From Deferribacteraceae bacterium V6Fe1 (lineage in GTDB: Bacteria; Chrysiogenota; Deferribacteres; Deferribacterales; Deferrivibrionaceae), in NCBI GenBank assembly GCA_022813675.1, contig CP063375.1, positions 1,128,001-1,192,000 on the forward strand: DNA of 64,000 nucleotides, written 5' to 3'. The position numbers and the translations under genes were made by a program. Below, piece by piece: positions 55,480 to 64,000 of the stretch (positions are counted from its first letter, which is position 1; each line of letters begins with the position of its first letter). The notes below the pieces were generated by a model. The model was not told where the DNA came from, did not search any database, and was given only the letters and a program-made list of their open reading frames with translations.

Positions 55480-56760
55480 TTATTTTAGTTCAAAACGATT
55501 TTTACCGTTTTTCTTTGCCTTATACAGTCTGTCATCCGCCAAATGTATGATTTCTTCAAAGGAAGAGCACTCGCTTGAGTCTGCGATACCTATACTGACG
55601 GTAATCTGTTTATCGGTAAATTCATACTTGATGTTTCTTGTGATGTTCAAGATTTTTTCCGCAACAACCGATGCTTTATTTTTGTCGGTGTTTGGCAGTA
55701 ACATAACAAATTCTTCCCCGCCAAATCTTGCAAGGGTGTCAAATTTTCTTATACATTTTTTTAATTCGTCGGCAAGGGATACAAGCACTTTGTCACCATT
55801 TAAATGGCCATATGTGTCATTGACAAGTTTAAAATTGTCGATGTCAAATATAAGGATAGAATATGTTTTTTTCTCCCTTTTAGCCCTTTCTGCTTCCCTT
55901 ATTATGGTTTCCCAAAAAAAGCGTCTGTTAAAAAGCCCTGTCAGTTCATCGGTTATTGCTTTAATAGACAAAAGTTTATTTTTAGCATCAAGCATATCCA
56001 TTAAGCTTTTTATCCTAAGATGGCTTCTTATTCTAAGGAAAAATTCACTCGGGTCAAAAGGCTTTTCAACGAAATCATTTACTCCGAGCAAAAACAAATC
56101 ATATTTTTTCTCTTTTTCTTCCAAAACGGTGGTTACTATTATCGGGACTTTATCATAAAACTTATTATTTCTTATCTTTTCAATCAAACTTTCACAGGTT
56201 TTGTCTTTGAGGTAATAATCCACTATGATTAAGTCTATGTTGTTATCGTTTGAAAAAAAATCTAAAGAGCTTTTTACATCTTCAAAGGAAATTACACTTA
56301 TATTTGCAAGATCAAAAAGGCTTTTAATATATTTACTCTGAAATTCACTATCTTCAATGACTACAACCGGATTTGCCGAACTGGTTATTATTTGCGCCAT
56401 AGAAATTGTGGTCTTTAAAAACTTACGAAGATTTCCTTCGACATAATCTTTGTGGAAATAGCTGAATGCACCTGCATGAAAGCTTGCTTTTTTTAGCAAA
56501 GCATCATCTTCCGAAGATATTATGATAATCTGAGATTTATAAAACTGGTTATTTTGTTTTAGCTCTCTGCAAAAATCCAGGCCATTGCCGTCAGGTAGGT
56601 TAACATCCATTGTTATAAAGTCAAAGTGCCTATTTTCTAAGAGTTTTTTAGCTTCTTGAATGTTAGATGCGACAAAAGTTTTGAGATTTAAATCTTCTAG
56701 CTCTTTTTTTAGTATCTCCTGAAAAAAAGTACTGTCTTCTATTATCAAAACTTTTTTCAA
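55480..56760 (-). CDS. Double-receiver GGDEF response regulator (PleD-like)
   Basis: 426 aa: receiver 1 (about 1-120, phosphoacceptor Asp52 in ITMDVNLPDGNG), receiver 2 (about 130-250, Asp181 in IIVDYYLKD), and a GGDEF domain (about 265-426) with GGEEF at 347-351. The RxxD inhibition site (RKFD, 338-341) stands five residues before it. This domain order is that of Caulobacter PleD. It should make c-di-GMP on phosphorylation. No partner kinase is adjacent. It sits 3 nt after the rsmB-like gene. Confidence 0.9.
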   Translation of the reverse strand: MKKVLIIEDSTFFQEILKKELEDLNLKTFVASNIQEAKKLLENRHFDFITMDVNLPDGNGLDFCRELKQNNQFYKSQIIIISSEDDALLKKASFHAGAFSYFHKDYVEGNLRKFLKTTISMAQIITSSANPVVVIEDSEFQSKYIKSLFDLANISVISFEDVKSSLDFFSNDNNIDLIIVDYYLKDKTCESLIEKIRNNKFYDKVPIIVTTVLEEKEKKYDLFLLGVNDFVEKPFDPSEFFLRIRSHLRIKSLMDMLDAKNKLLSIKAITDELTGLFNRRFFWETIIREAERAKREKKTYSILIFDIDNFKLVNDTYGHLNGDKVLVSLADELKKCIRKFDTLARFGGEEFVMLLPNTDKNKASVVAEKILNITRNIKYEFTDKQITVSIGIADSSECSSFEEIIHLADDRLYKAKKNGKNRFELK

Positions 56761-56763
56761 AAC

Positions 56764-58110
56764 TTACACCCTATTATATATGAAATATCTGTCCAGTTTG
56801 TTTTTAATTGCACCGTTTACAACCTTAAAAGGTCCTACGGGTATACCTTTGTAATATAATACACCATTTCTAATGTTTTCGGAAAAGTGATTTATATCAT
56901 AACCATCCAAATATTCAATACTTTCTTTATAATCAATTTCTAATCTGTAACTATCTTTTATCCTGGCTCCAAATTCCCAGGATGCTTCCGTAGAAATAAA
57001 GAATTCTTTTAAGTTTTGGCCGATAAAAAAATCATTGTTTTGAAATCTGATTTTTTCAAAGGGAGTGTTCTCAAAGTTAGCTAAAATATCCAAATATATT
57101 TTATTGTTTTTTTCGTAAAAACTAAAATGTTTAAAATAGCTATCATTAAAGATATCTAACGTTGAATTAAATTTGCTTGTGTTTTTAGCGGATAAGTTAT
57201 TGCAACATTCCCCATCTTTTTGAATAAGTGCGATGAAGAAACCGTCGTATTCCATGATATGAGGCAATACTCTTATTACTTTTTCGTCTATTGTTGTGTT
57301 GCCTGATATGCCGGTAGGGAAATTACCATTATTAATATTAACCAAAGTGGCATCAGAATATTTTGTTAAAAAGTTTTCCAAAACCATTTCATTTTCTTCG
57401 ATTGAAAATGTGCATGTTGAATAAACAATTAATCCCCCAGGTTTGATAAGATTAAAAGCATTATCCAGAAGGTCTTTTTGGATACTTTGCATGTTTAATA
57501 TAAATTCTTCTGACCAAAAATTTTTAACTGTATCATTTTTTAGAATCTTATTTTCATTGCTGCAAGGGGCATCAAGCATGACAGCATCAAAGACCGGAGG
57601 CAGCTTTTTTGAGGCAAGTCTGCCGTCCAAGCTAACCGTCTTTACGTTGTAAGCACCATACTTTGAAATATTGAAGTTAAGTGCCTTAAGTCTTTTTGAT
57701 GAGATTTCGTTAGCAATGATGAGCCCTTTTCTGTTTAATAATTCACTTAAATAGGTGGTTTTTCCTCCGGGCGCTGCACACATATCAAGTATTATTGGAT
57801 TATCTTTATTTGTTAAATTGTTGTGTAAGATTTTTGGGGGGAATAGGGAAGATATGTTTTGAATGTAAACTCCACCTGTTAAAAATCCGATAGATTTGAC
57901 GATATTTGTTTCGGTTTCATTGTACTGATATGCACTAAAGTCATTGACTTTTTCGATATTGATTTTTTTTTCGAACTCTTGGAGATAATCTATGTTTCGG
58001 GCAGTATTAAGCCTGAAATATTTTTTTTCTGTTTTTTCGAGAGATTTAAAAAAAGTATCGAAATCTTTTTGGAAAATACTTTTATATTTTGATATGAAAT
58101 CTTCTAACAT
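56764..58110 (-). CDS. RsmB/RsmF-like rRNA m5C methyltransferase
   Basis: 448 aa. SAM-binding DMCAAPGGKTTYLSELL, catalytic DAPCSNENK, and YSTCTFSIEENE (the second Cys in TCTFS) are the NOL1/NOP2/Sun signature for cytosine C5 methylation. The N-terminal ferredoxin-like part is short (FRLNTARN). The C-terminal part of about 140 residues (DGYDINHFSENIRNGVLYYKGIPVGPFK) resembles the RNA-binding extension of RsmF/YebU-type enzymes. The 16S target position cannot be told from sequence. Confidence 0.85.
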   Translation of the reverse strand: MLEDFISKYKSIFQKDFDTFFKSLEKTEKKYFRLNTARNIDYLQEFEKKINIEKVNDFSAYQYNETETNIVKSIGFLTGGVYIQNISSLFPPKILHNNLTNKDNPIILDMCAAPGGKTTYLSELLNRKGLIIANEISSKRLKALNFNISKYGAYNVKTVSLDGRLASKKLPPVFDAVMLDAPCSNENKILKNDTVKNFWSEEFILNMQSIQKDLLDNAFNLIKPGGLIVYSTCTFSIEENEMVLENFLTKYSDATLVNINNGNFPTGISGNTTIDEKVIRVLPHIMEYDGFFIALIQKDGECCNNLSAKNTSKFNSTLDIFNDSYFKHFSFYEKNNKIYLDILANFENTPFEKIRFQNNDFFIGQNLKEFFISTEASWEFGARIKDSYRLEIDYKESIEYLDGYDINHFSENIRNGVLYYKGIPVGPFKVVNGAIKNKLDRYFIYNRV

Positions 58111-58122
58111 CTCTATGTCGTA

Positions 58123-58464
58123 TTAAATAGAGCAAGAGTATCTGTCTATTTTGTCAACTTTTTCCAAATCTTCTTTTATAAGTTTGTCATCTTTTACTTT
58201 TTCGTATAGAAAATCAACGATTTCCCTGATGTGTTTGTTTTCGGTAAGTTTATATACTACCCATCTGCCGTCTTTTGAATCTTCAATTATTCCTGCATAT
58301 TTTAAATTTTTAAGGTGAGCGGAGATTGTGGACAGGGCGATATGAAGTACTTCGTTAATTTCACATACGCACAAATCCCGTTTACGGAGCATTATGGTAA
58401 TTCGCAGTCTGTTCTCTTCGGAAAGAGATTTTAATACTTTTGATACATCTTTTAGGTTGTGCAT
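58123..58464 (-). CDS. ArsR-family transcriptional regulator
   Basis: 113-aa winged-helix protein. The recognition region is LCVCEINEVLHIALSTISAHLKNLKYAGIIEDSKDGRWVVYKL. LCVC in helix alpha-3 is the classical ArsR As(III)/Sb(III) thiol motif, and a further Cys lies near the C-terminus (RYSCSI). No arsenite pump or arsenate reductase is adjacent, so its target may be distant or itself. It heads a long minus-strand gene run. Confidence 0.88.
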   Translation of the reverse strand: MHNLKDVSKVLKSLSEENRLRITIMLRKRDLCVCEINEVLHIALSTISAHLKNLKYAGIIEDSKDGRWVVYKLTENKHIREIVDFLYEKVKDDKLIKEDLEKVDKIDRYSCSI

Positions 58465-58498
58465 TATCCCACCATCATTTATTTTATATATAAATGTT

Positions 58499-58526
58499 AT
58501 TATACAAACTAAAATTTATCAACCAA
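58499..58526 (-). promoter_or_regulatory. arsR promoter with AT palindrome
   Basis: TTGGTT (58526-58521), 16 nt, TATAAT (58504-58499). Downstream lies the palindrome TTTATATATAAA (58483-58494), a possible ArsR operator, and GGTGGGA before the ATG. Confidence 0.55.
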
Positions 58527-58561
58527 AATCTGATTGTCAAAGCTTAAAGTAAAAATCAAAT

Positions 58562-60049
58562 TTAATTGTTTATACTTTTTAAATATTCTCCATAAATTGA
58601 ACTTGCGCAAATAGTCAAAAATTTTGTCATATCGCTATCACTTCTGGAAGTGAGGATAATTGGGACAGTTGCTCCTAAAACAATATTGGCGACTTCCGCT
58701 CCCATTGTCATTACCCATGCCTTGTAAAGGAAATTTCCACCCTCTATGTGAGGTACAACGATGATATCGGCTTTTCCCGCTACAGGGTTGTCTTTTAATC
58801 CTTTTTTTCTGACCGCTTCCTCGTAAAGTGCCAGGTCATATGAAAGCGGCCCGTAAACGTCCGCATCTTCCCAATTCATTTTAGACAGTTTGTCTTCATG
58901 AAGGGTGGTTGGTAATTTTGCCGATGGGACCTCATTGGCATCAAGAAGAGCAACCTTTGGCCTTGTAACCCCCATAGACTTGGCAACATCAATGGCATTT
59001 CTTATAATTTCTATACTTGCATTTATATCGTTTTCCACAAAAAGTGTCGGGTTTATGCCAGGATCAGTAAGGAATATGAGTCTGTTAACATTCGGTACTT
59101 CAAAAATGCTTACCAGTGACATCCTTCTGCCTGAGGCAATCCCATGCTCTTTATCCAAAATTGCTTTTACAAAATTAGCGGTGTTTATTTTACCTTTCAT
59201 TATCAGGTTTGCTTCTTTGTTTTTAATAATTTCGACACCTTTTCTTGCACAGTCTATCTCATATGCGTCAGATTGGGGGACATCCACTAAGATTACCTTA
59301 TTTTTGTTTATGTGAATATCTTTCAAAAGGGCTTCGGATATTTTTTTATCCCCTACAAAGATGACTTTTTCAATTATATTTTCATCTATTGCAACTTTAC
59401 AAGCTCCTGCAGAAGTTTTGTCGGGGCAGATTAGACAAATGGATTGTTTTTTTAGTAATTTGGCTGCTTGAATTAAATCTCTCATTTTTGAGCCTTTGGT
59501 AAGTTGTGACATTGAGCTGCTGTTGTAGATTGTGGCAAGTATTTTGGCTTTGTCAGTTATGGAATTTATACTGTGTGCTACAGAAGAATCAAAATATAGG
59601 CTGTCCCCTTCGTTAAGCTCAAAATGTTCATCGCCGACGGTAATTTTTAATTTCCCTTCCAATACATAATGAAATTCTTCCCCCGAATGGACACTTACTT
59701 CTGGATTTTCCTTTTTTTCTATTTCCACTATAAACGGTTCAATGTGCTTTCCCGGGTAATGGGGTGCAAGACTTTCATACGAGTATGCATCTTTACGGCT
59801 TATTTTTACCCTTGTATCAGGTGTAGTCTTTTGAGCCTTTTTCCCTTCAAATTCTTGACCGTAGATAAAGGAGTATATGTCAGTATCGAGGCAAGTTGCT
59901 ATTTTCAACAGGTCTGATACGGATGGGCTGGATTTTTCTTCTAGGTAATCTACCAATTGTTGTGTATCGATTCCCGTAAATTTTGACAGGTTTTCAAGTG
60001 TTATCTTTTTTTCAGATAAAAGGTTTTTAATATTGTTGCCAATGCTCAT
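58562..60049 (-). CDS. XRE-cupin regulator fused to phosphate butyryltransferase
   Basis: A single 495-aa frame with three parts. Residues 1-65 are an XRE-type helix-turn-helix (ITLENLSKFTGIDTQQLVDYLEEKSSPSVSDLLKIA). Residues 95-178 are a cupin (HSGEEFHYVLEGKLKI, then GDSLYFDSSVAHSI). From about 190 to the end it is a complete phosphate acetyl/butyryltransferase (LIMKGKINTANF, LTDPGINPTLF, NPVAGKADIIVVP, GGNFLYKAWV). The first two parts equal a standard XRE-cupin regulator, the third a whole Ptb (about 300 aa). Ptb makes acyl-phosphate from acyl-CoA. Start supported by GGGGG 6 nt upstream, 3 nt after the butyrate kinase stop. Confidence 0.88.
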   Translation of the reverse strand: MSIGNNIKNLLSEKKITLENLSKFTGIDTQQLVDYLEEKSSPSVSDLLKIATCLDTDIYSFIYGQEFEGKKAQKTTPDTRVKISRKDAYSYESLAPHYPGKHIEPFIVEIEKKENPEVSVHSGEEFHYVLEGKLKITVGDEHFELNEGDSLYFDSSVAHSINSITDKAKILATIYNSSSMSQLTKGSKMRDLIQAAKLLKKQSICLICPDKTSAGACKVAIDENIIEKVIFVGDKKISEALLKDIHINKNKVILVDVPQSDAYEIDCARKGVEIIKNKEANLIMKGKINTANFVKAILDKEHGIASGRRMSLVSIFEVPNVNRLIFLTDPGINPTLFVENDINASIEIIRNAIDVAKSMGVTRPKVALLDANEVPSAKLPTTLHEDKLSKMNWEDADVYGPLSYDLALYEEAVRKKGLKDNPVAGKADIIVVPHIEGGNFLYKAWVMTMGAEVANIVLGATVPIILTSRSDSDMTKFLTICASSIYGEYLKSINN

Positions 60050-60052
60050 AAA

Positions 60053-61114
60053 CTACCCCCGATATTCATTGATTTGGATTTTGTTTTCCAGAGCAAGTTT
60101 TGCACTCATTAAAAGTGATTCTATTTCATTTTCACCCGGTTCCACAAAGATTTTACTCAAAAAAGATACCCTTTTTGATATCAAGTCAACCAGATATTTG
60201 CTATGAGCAAGACCGCCGGTGAGAATGATGCCATCAATATCGCCATTTACCGCAGCACTGAGAGAGCATATCTCTTTTGCAATCTGATACGCCATTGCGT
60301 TGACAACTTCTTCCTTGTATTTATCCGAATTTTTGATATCCTCTTCGATTTTTATCATATCAACGCTGCCGATGTAAGACATTAGTCCTGCCTGTTTTGA
60401 CACAATTTTAGTGAGCTCTTCAATAGAAATATTGTTTTTTGCAAGATAGTTTTTTACCCCTGACACAGGTAAACCTCCGGCTCTCTCAGGGGAGAATGGT
60501 CCGTCACCGTCTAAGGCGTTGTTTACATCTATAACTTTCCCTTTAGAGTGAATACCAATTGATATTCCGCCACCCAAATGAGCCACTATAAAATTAACCT
60601 CTTCGTATGATTTACCTATTTTGTCGGCAACCTTTCTTGCGGTAGCCTTATGGTTTAATGCGTGGAAAATACTTTTTCTTTCAATATCTTTGAGCCCCGA
60701 ATATCTTGCTATCGGCATCATTTCATCAACTACTACCGGGTCAGCTATAAAAGCTTCACATTTATAGTGTTCAGCAAATTTCTTTGCAAGTATTCCTCCA
60801 AGGTTTGACGCATGTTGACCATTTATCCCGGCTCTCAAGTCTTTAAGCATTTTCTCGTTTACCCTATAGACTCCACCCTCAACAGGATGAATCAGTCCAC
60901 CTCTGCCGATAACAGCGTTAAACGATAGGGCAGGGTGGTTGCTTTGTATAAAATGTTTAATGATATTAAACCTATATTCGAGCTGGTCTATAATTGTCTC
61001 AAACTGTTCGAGCTCAGTTCGTTCATGTTTAAAATTTTCTTTTATTAATTGGTTGTCATGAAATATTCCAACCTTAGTAGATGTAGAGCCAGGGTCGATT
61101 ATAAGTATGTTCAT
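60053..61114 (-). CDS. buk: Butyrate kinase
   Basis: Acetokinase-family enzyme (acyl-phosphate + ADP to acid + ATP), 353 aa. The first phosphate loop is ILIIDPGSTSTKVGIF; HALNHKATARKVA and VAHLGGGISIGIHSKGKVIDVNNALDGDGPFSPERAGGLP define butyrate (branched-chain fatty acid) kinase rather than acetate kinase. With the downstream Ptb-containing fusion it gives a complete acyl-CoA to acid + ATP pathway. GGGGG precedes the ATG. Direction and chain length of the substrate are unknown. Confidence 0.93.
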   Translation of the reverse strand: MNILIIDPGSTSTKVGIFHDNQLIKENFKHERTELEQFETIIDQLEYRFNIIKHFIQSNHPALSFNAVIGRGGLIHPVEGGVYRVNEKMLKDLRAGINGQHASNLGGILAKKFAEHYKCEAFIADPVVVDEMMPIARYSGLKDIERKSIFHALNHKATARKVADKIGKSYEEVNFIVAHLGGGISIGIHSKGKVIDVNNALDGDGPFSPERAGGLPVSGVKNYLAKNNISIEELTKIVSKQAGLMSYIGSVDMIKIEEDIKNSDKYKEEVVNAMAYQIAKEICSLSAAVNGDIDGIILTGGLAHSKYLVDLISKRVSFLSKIFVEPGENEIESLLMSAKLALENKIQINEYRG

Positions 61115-61248
61115 ATTATACCCCCAAGTTTAGTAAGATTAAAATATTAGAAAATAGGCAAAAAATCAAATGTTTTTTGAGGGTAAAATTTGACGTAGAT
61201 TTTAAGCGATAAAAGTTTAGCAGGATTGTTTTGTGAAGATTGTCAGAG

Positions 61249-61322
61249 TGGCGGATCAGGGACTTGAACCCCGGACACTGCGGATATGAGCCGCATGCTC
61301 TAACCACCTGAGCTAATCCGCC
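61249..61322 (-). tRNA. tRNA with CAT anticodon (elongator Met or Ile2)
   Basis: 74 nt in cloverleaf form: acceptor GGCGGAT/ATCCGCC, D arm with AGCTCAGGTGGTTAGAGC, anticodon arm TGCGG-CTCATAT-CCGCA, T loop GGTTCAAGTCC, discriminator A. CCA is not encoded (CTC follows). CAT could be read by Met, or by Ile after lysidine modification; sequence alone does not settle it. Confidence 0.93.
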
Positions 61323-61349
61323 ATTTATATTAACAAGATAAAAAGCAAT

Positions 61350-61426
<77 letters not shown>

Positions 61427-61543
61427 TCAGGAGTTAATGAATATATCTATAAAAAGTGAAAAGTCAAGCAAAAAATTCCAGATTATGTCCAATTTTTTAT
61501 ATTTTATTGTTATTATTGGTTTGTTCAGAATTTATAGTGCGTA

Positions 61544-62137
61544 CTACCCAAGATTTTGTAGTATGCCGATAAAGCCTTCCCTGATGTATCTTACGGATAT
61601 AGCAGCCAAAATAAGTCCGATAACTTTTGTAATTACGTCAGTAATATCTTTACCAAGTATACTAAAAAGTTTTTTCCCGAAATACAGTACAAGGTATGCA
61701 AACAAAAACGCAACTGCACCTGCAATCAATGTTTTCATTATGCCAACTGTCCCGCTTAAGACAATTGTCGCAGTAACTACACCCGGTCCAACCATTAGTG
61801 GCGTAGCAAATGGGACAACACCGGGTTTTGATATACTTAAATCTTTTTCTTGATTGGTAAAAACTATCTGAAGGCTTACAATTAAAAGTAAGAAGCCCCC
61901 TGCTACCCTAAAGTCATGGACATCTATGCCAAAAAGCCATAAAATTGTGCTGCCGAAGATTGTAAAAATTATGAGCAATACAAAACCGACAACGATAGAC
62001 TTGTTAAGAAGATTAAGTCTTTCTTTTTCAGTCATCCCTTTTGTGATAGCAAGGAAAACCGGGATTAGCCCGGGAGGGTCGATAACAAGAAAGAATGTAA
62101 CTATTGCTTGTGTGTAAATAAGTATCAAGTCACTCAA
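61544..62137 (-). CDS. MarC family membrane protein
   Basis: 197 aa with six hydrophobic helices; FFLVIDPPGLIPVFLAIT and PFATPLMVGPGVVTATIVL are UPF0056/MarC hallmarks. Despite the name, the role in multidrug resistance is not supported and the function is unknown. TTG start, preceded by GGAGGAAATA; the start lies 1 nt after the stop of the upstream transporter gene. Confidence 0.85.
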   Translation of the reverse strand: MSDLILIYTQAIVTFFLVIDPPGLIPVFLAITKGMTEKERLNLLNKSIVVGFVLLIIFTIFGSTILWLFGIDVHDFRVAGGFLLLIVSLQIVFTNQEKDLSISKPGVVPFATPLMVGPGVVTATIVLSGTVGIMKTLIAGAVAFLFAYLVLYFGKKLFSILGKDITDVITKVIGLILAAISVRYIREGFIGILQNLG

Positions 62138-62138
62138 T

Positions 62139-62579
62139 CTATTTCCTCCATGTTGTAAGTACTACACCGATAATCAGAAGTATTATACCTAATATATTTA
62201 TAAAGCTTATGTTAAGCTTTATAACATTCATAGGGTCAAATTTGTCAAGGACGACACCTACTAAAAGCTGTACCCCTATGGTTATTGCAAGAGCTGTGGT
62301 GACTCCTGTAATATGTATGGAATAAGTTATGCTGTAAACAAAGATTGCTCCGAGTATGCCGCCTGTAAGGTAAAATACAGGGACTTCAGTTATGTTTTTT
62401 AAGTTGTTTTCTCCTTTGAAAAGCATAATTATCAAAAGTGTTAAGGTGCCCACCAAAAAGGATATAAAAGCACTTTCTAAAAATCCGACATGCTTTGCAA
62501 GTCTGGCATTTATGCTTGCTTGAAGCGATACAAATGAACCTGCAGCGACTAAAATTAGGATTACAAAAAGTTTATGCAC
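62139..62579 (-). CDS. DMT-superfamily small transporter (YdcZ/DUF606 type)
   Basis: 146 aa from GTG at 62579 (GAGGGGAG just upstream, 8-nt overlap with the previous gene); a TTG at 62603 is less likely. About five hydrophobic helices. FVSLQASINARLAKHVGFLESAFISFLVGTLTLL is the DUF606 signature. Substrate unknown. Confidence 0.78.
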   Translation of the reverse strand: MHKLFVILILVAAGSFVSLQASINARLAKHVGFLESAFISFLVGTLTLLIIMLFKGENNLKNITEVPVFYLTGGILGAIFVYSITYSIHITGVTTALAITIGVQLLVGVVLDKFDPMNVIKLNISFINILGIILLIIGVVLTTWRK

Positions 62580-63243
62580 TACTCCCCTCAATGACAACAA
62601 CAAATGGTGCCTTAGACAACATTTCTTTATTGTTTGCTATCTCTTTGTAGAATCCTCTTAAAAAGGTTTCATTTTCAAATCCAATATTTTGGTGGATAAA
62701 GATTCTTTTCTTTACAACCTTAAGCTCATCCGTAATTTTTTTGATAGAATATGGCCTTTCGAGAAAAACGGTAGTCATCCCGTTTACTGGCAGATGTTTA
62801 AAGAAGTTTTTTCTCTCTTCCCCTTTTATTGGCGGGAAACCTGCATAAACAAATTTTTCAGCGTAAAAGCCTGAGGCTGATAGAGCAGCCATAATCGACG
62901 ACTCAAAACAAAGTGTTTTTACCTTGATGTTAAGACCATAACAGAGGTCAATAAAGTCGTATCCCGGGTCACTTACGCAAGGGGTTCCGGCATCGCTGAA
63001 GAATACAGCGGAGTTAGATTTAGAAACTTTTTCCGCAAGCCGAAATTTATCTTCGTAATCGGTGTGTTCATTTAGGAGATAAAAATCTTTGTCTCTAAGT
63101 CCAAAGCCTGCAAGAAGCCTTAATGTATTTTTTCTTTCTTCCCCTATGACAAAGTCAGATGACGCTAATATATCTTTTATTTTGCTGCCTACAAAATCTA
63201 ATTCAGAGTTTATAGGATTTGGCATTAAGTAAATTATTGCCAT
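62572..63243 (-). CDS. RsmI-like SAM-dependent methyltransferase
   Basis: 223 aa, tetrapyrrole-methylase fold. AVFFSDAGTPCVSDPGYDFIDLCY is the RsmI signature, and LSASGFYAEKFVYAGFPPIKGEERKNFF follows. The N-terminus (YLMPNPI in place of RsmI's LYLVATPIGN) and the length shorter than E. coli RsmI (286) place it with the shorter paralogue group. Ribose 2'-O methylation of 16S C1402 is possible but not assured. Confidence 0.75.
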   Translation of the reverse strand: MAIIYLMPNPINSELDFVGSKIKDILASSDFVIGEERKNTLRLLAGFGLRDKDFYLLNEHTDYEDKFRLAEKVSKSNSAVFFSDAGTPCVSDPGYDFIDLCYGLNIKVKTLCFESSIMAALSASGFYAEKFVYAGFPPIKGEERKNFFKHLPVNGMTTVFLERPYSIKKITDELKVVKKRIFIHQNIGFENETFLRGFYKEIANNKEMLSKAPFVVVIEGSSA

Positions 63244-63244
63244 A

Positions 63245-64000
<756 letters not shown>

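Noticed and set aside
61116-61307. Minus-strand 63-codon ORF before the buk gene
   Set aside because: It runs through most of the CAT-anticodon tRNA and has no protein-family features or ribosome binding site.

Overview
The window is about 64 kb of AT-rich bacterial chromosome, densely packed with ordinary single-copy genes. I see no insertion sequence, phage or CRISPR array. Gene content suggests an anaerobic or microaerophilic thermophile-like bacterium, most consistent with the Deferribacterota (Deferribacter/Calditerrivibrio-like). The reasons are ferredoxin-dependent 2-oxoglutarate oxidoreductase in place of a 2-oxoglutarate dehydrogenase complex, pyruvate phosphate dikinase, monomeric NADP-isocitrate dehydrogenase, AcnB, split glycyl-tRNA synthetase, many two-component and GGDEF proteins and a c-heme-motif sensor kinase. 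The lineage is inference from gene families, not from a marker gene.

Layout. 1-1239 (-): partial TPR secretory protein. 1460-4544 (+): glycine betaine ABC importer proVWX. 4705-6709 (+): leuCD. 6906-11618 (+): glyS and ppdK. 11658-14629 (+): an RdgC-like gene pair, then a histidine kinase and a receiver protein. 14626-20930 (-): tetR, tolC-type, emrA-type and emrB-type efflux genes running directly into hisF, hisE and a DUF364-type gene. 20996-22146 (-): TSUP permease and DUF1634 partner. 22319-24103 (+): diguanylate cyclase and AMMECR1 protein. 24100-25772 (-): a degenerate indolepyruvate-ferredoxin-oxidoreductase-like pair. 25927-28862 (+): TPP riboswitch, thiC, thiE, thiL. 28948-29466 (+): DUF2155 lipoprotein.

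29515-46005 is a TCA-cycle supercluster: fumarase (-), acnB, icd, mdh, sucCD, korDABC and an sdhE-like gene (+), then sdhCDAB (-). It holds every step between citrate and oxaloacetate, but no citrate synthase or citrate lyase. The ferredoxin-linked KOR step makes the route potentially reversible. acnB, icd and sdh share a nearly identical 15-bp palindrome in their upstream regions, which suggests one regulator.

46238-58464 (-) is a long co-oriented run: arsR, rsmB-like, a double-receiver GGDEF protein, a BMP-type nucleoside ABC importer with xpt, a sensor kinase with a CxxCH motif, and three lipid/glycan genes (GT2, LAB_N, GT39). 58562-61114 (-) encodes butyrate kinase followed by an unusual fusion of an XRE-cupin regulator with a complete phosphate butyryltransferase. 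Two CAT-anticodon tRNAs, marC, a ydcZ-type transporter, an RsmI-like methylase and a partial serS finish the window.

The most interesting signals are the XRE-cupin-phosphate butyryltransferase fusion, the shared TCA-operon palindrome, an 11-bp anti-Shine-Dalgarno pairing upstream of sucC, six genes whose -10 box lies 5-7 nt before ATG (apparent leaderless transcripts), and an IorA-like protein that keeps its ferredoxin cysteines but appears to have lost the thiamine-diphosphate site.
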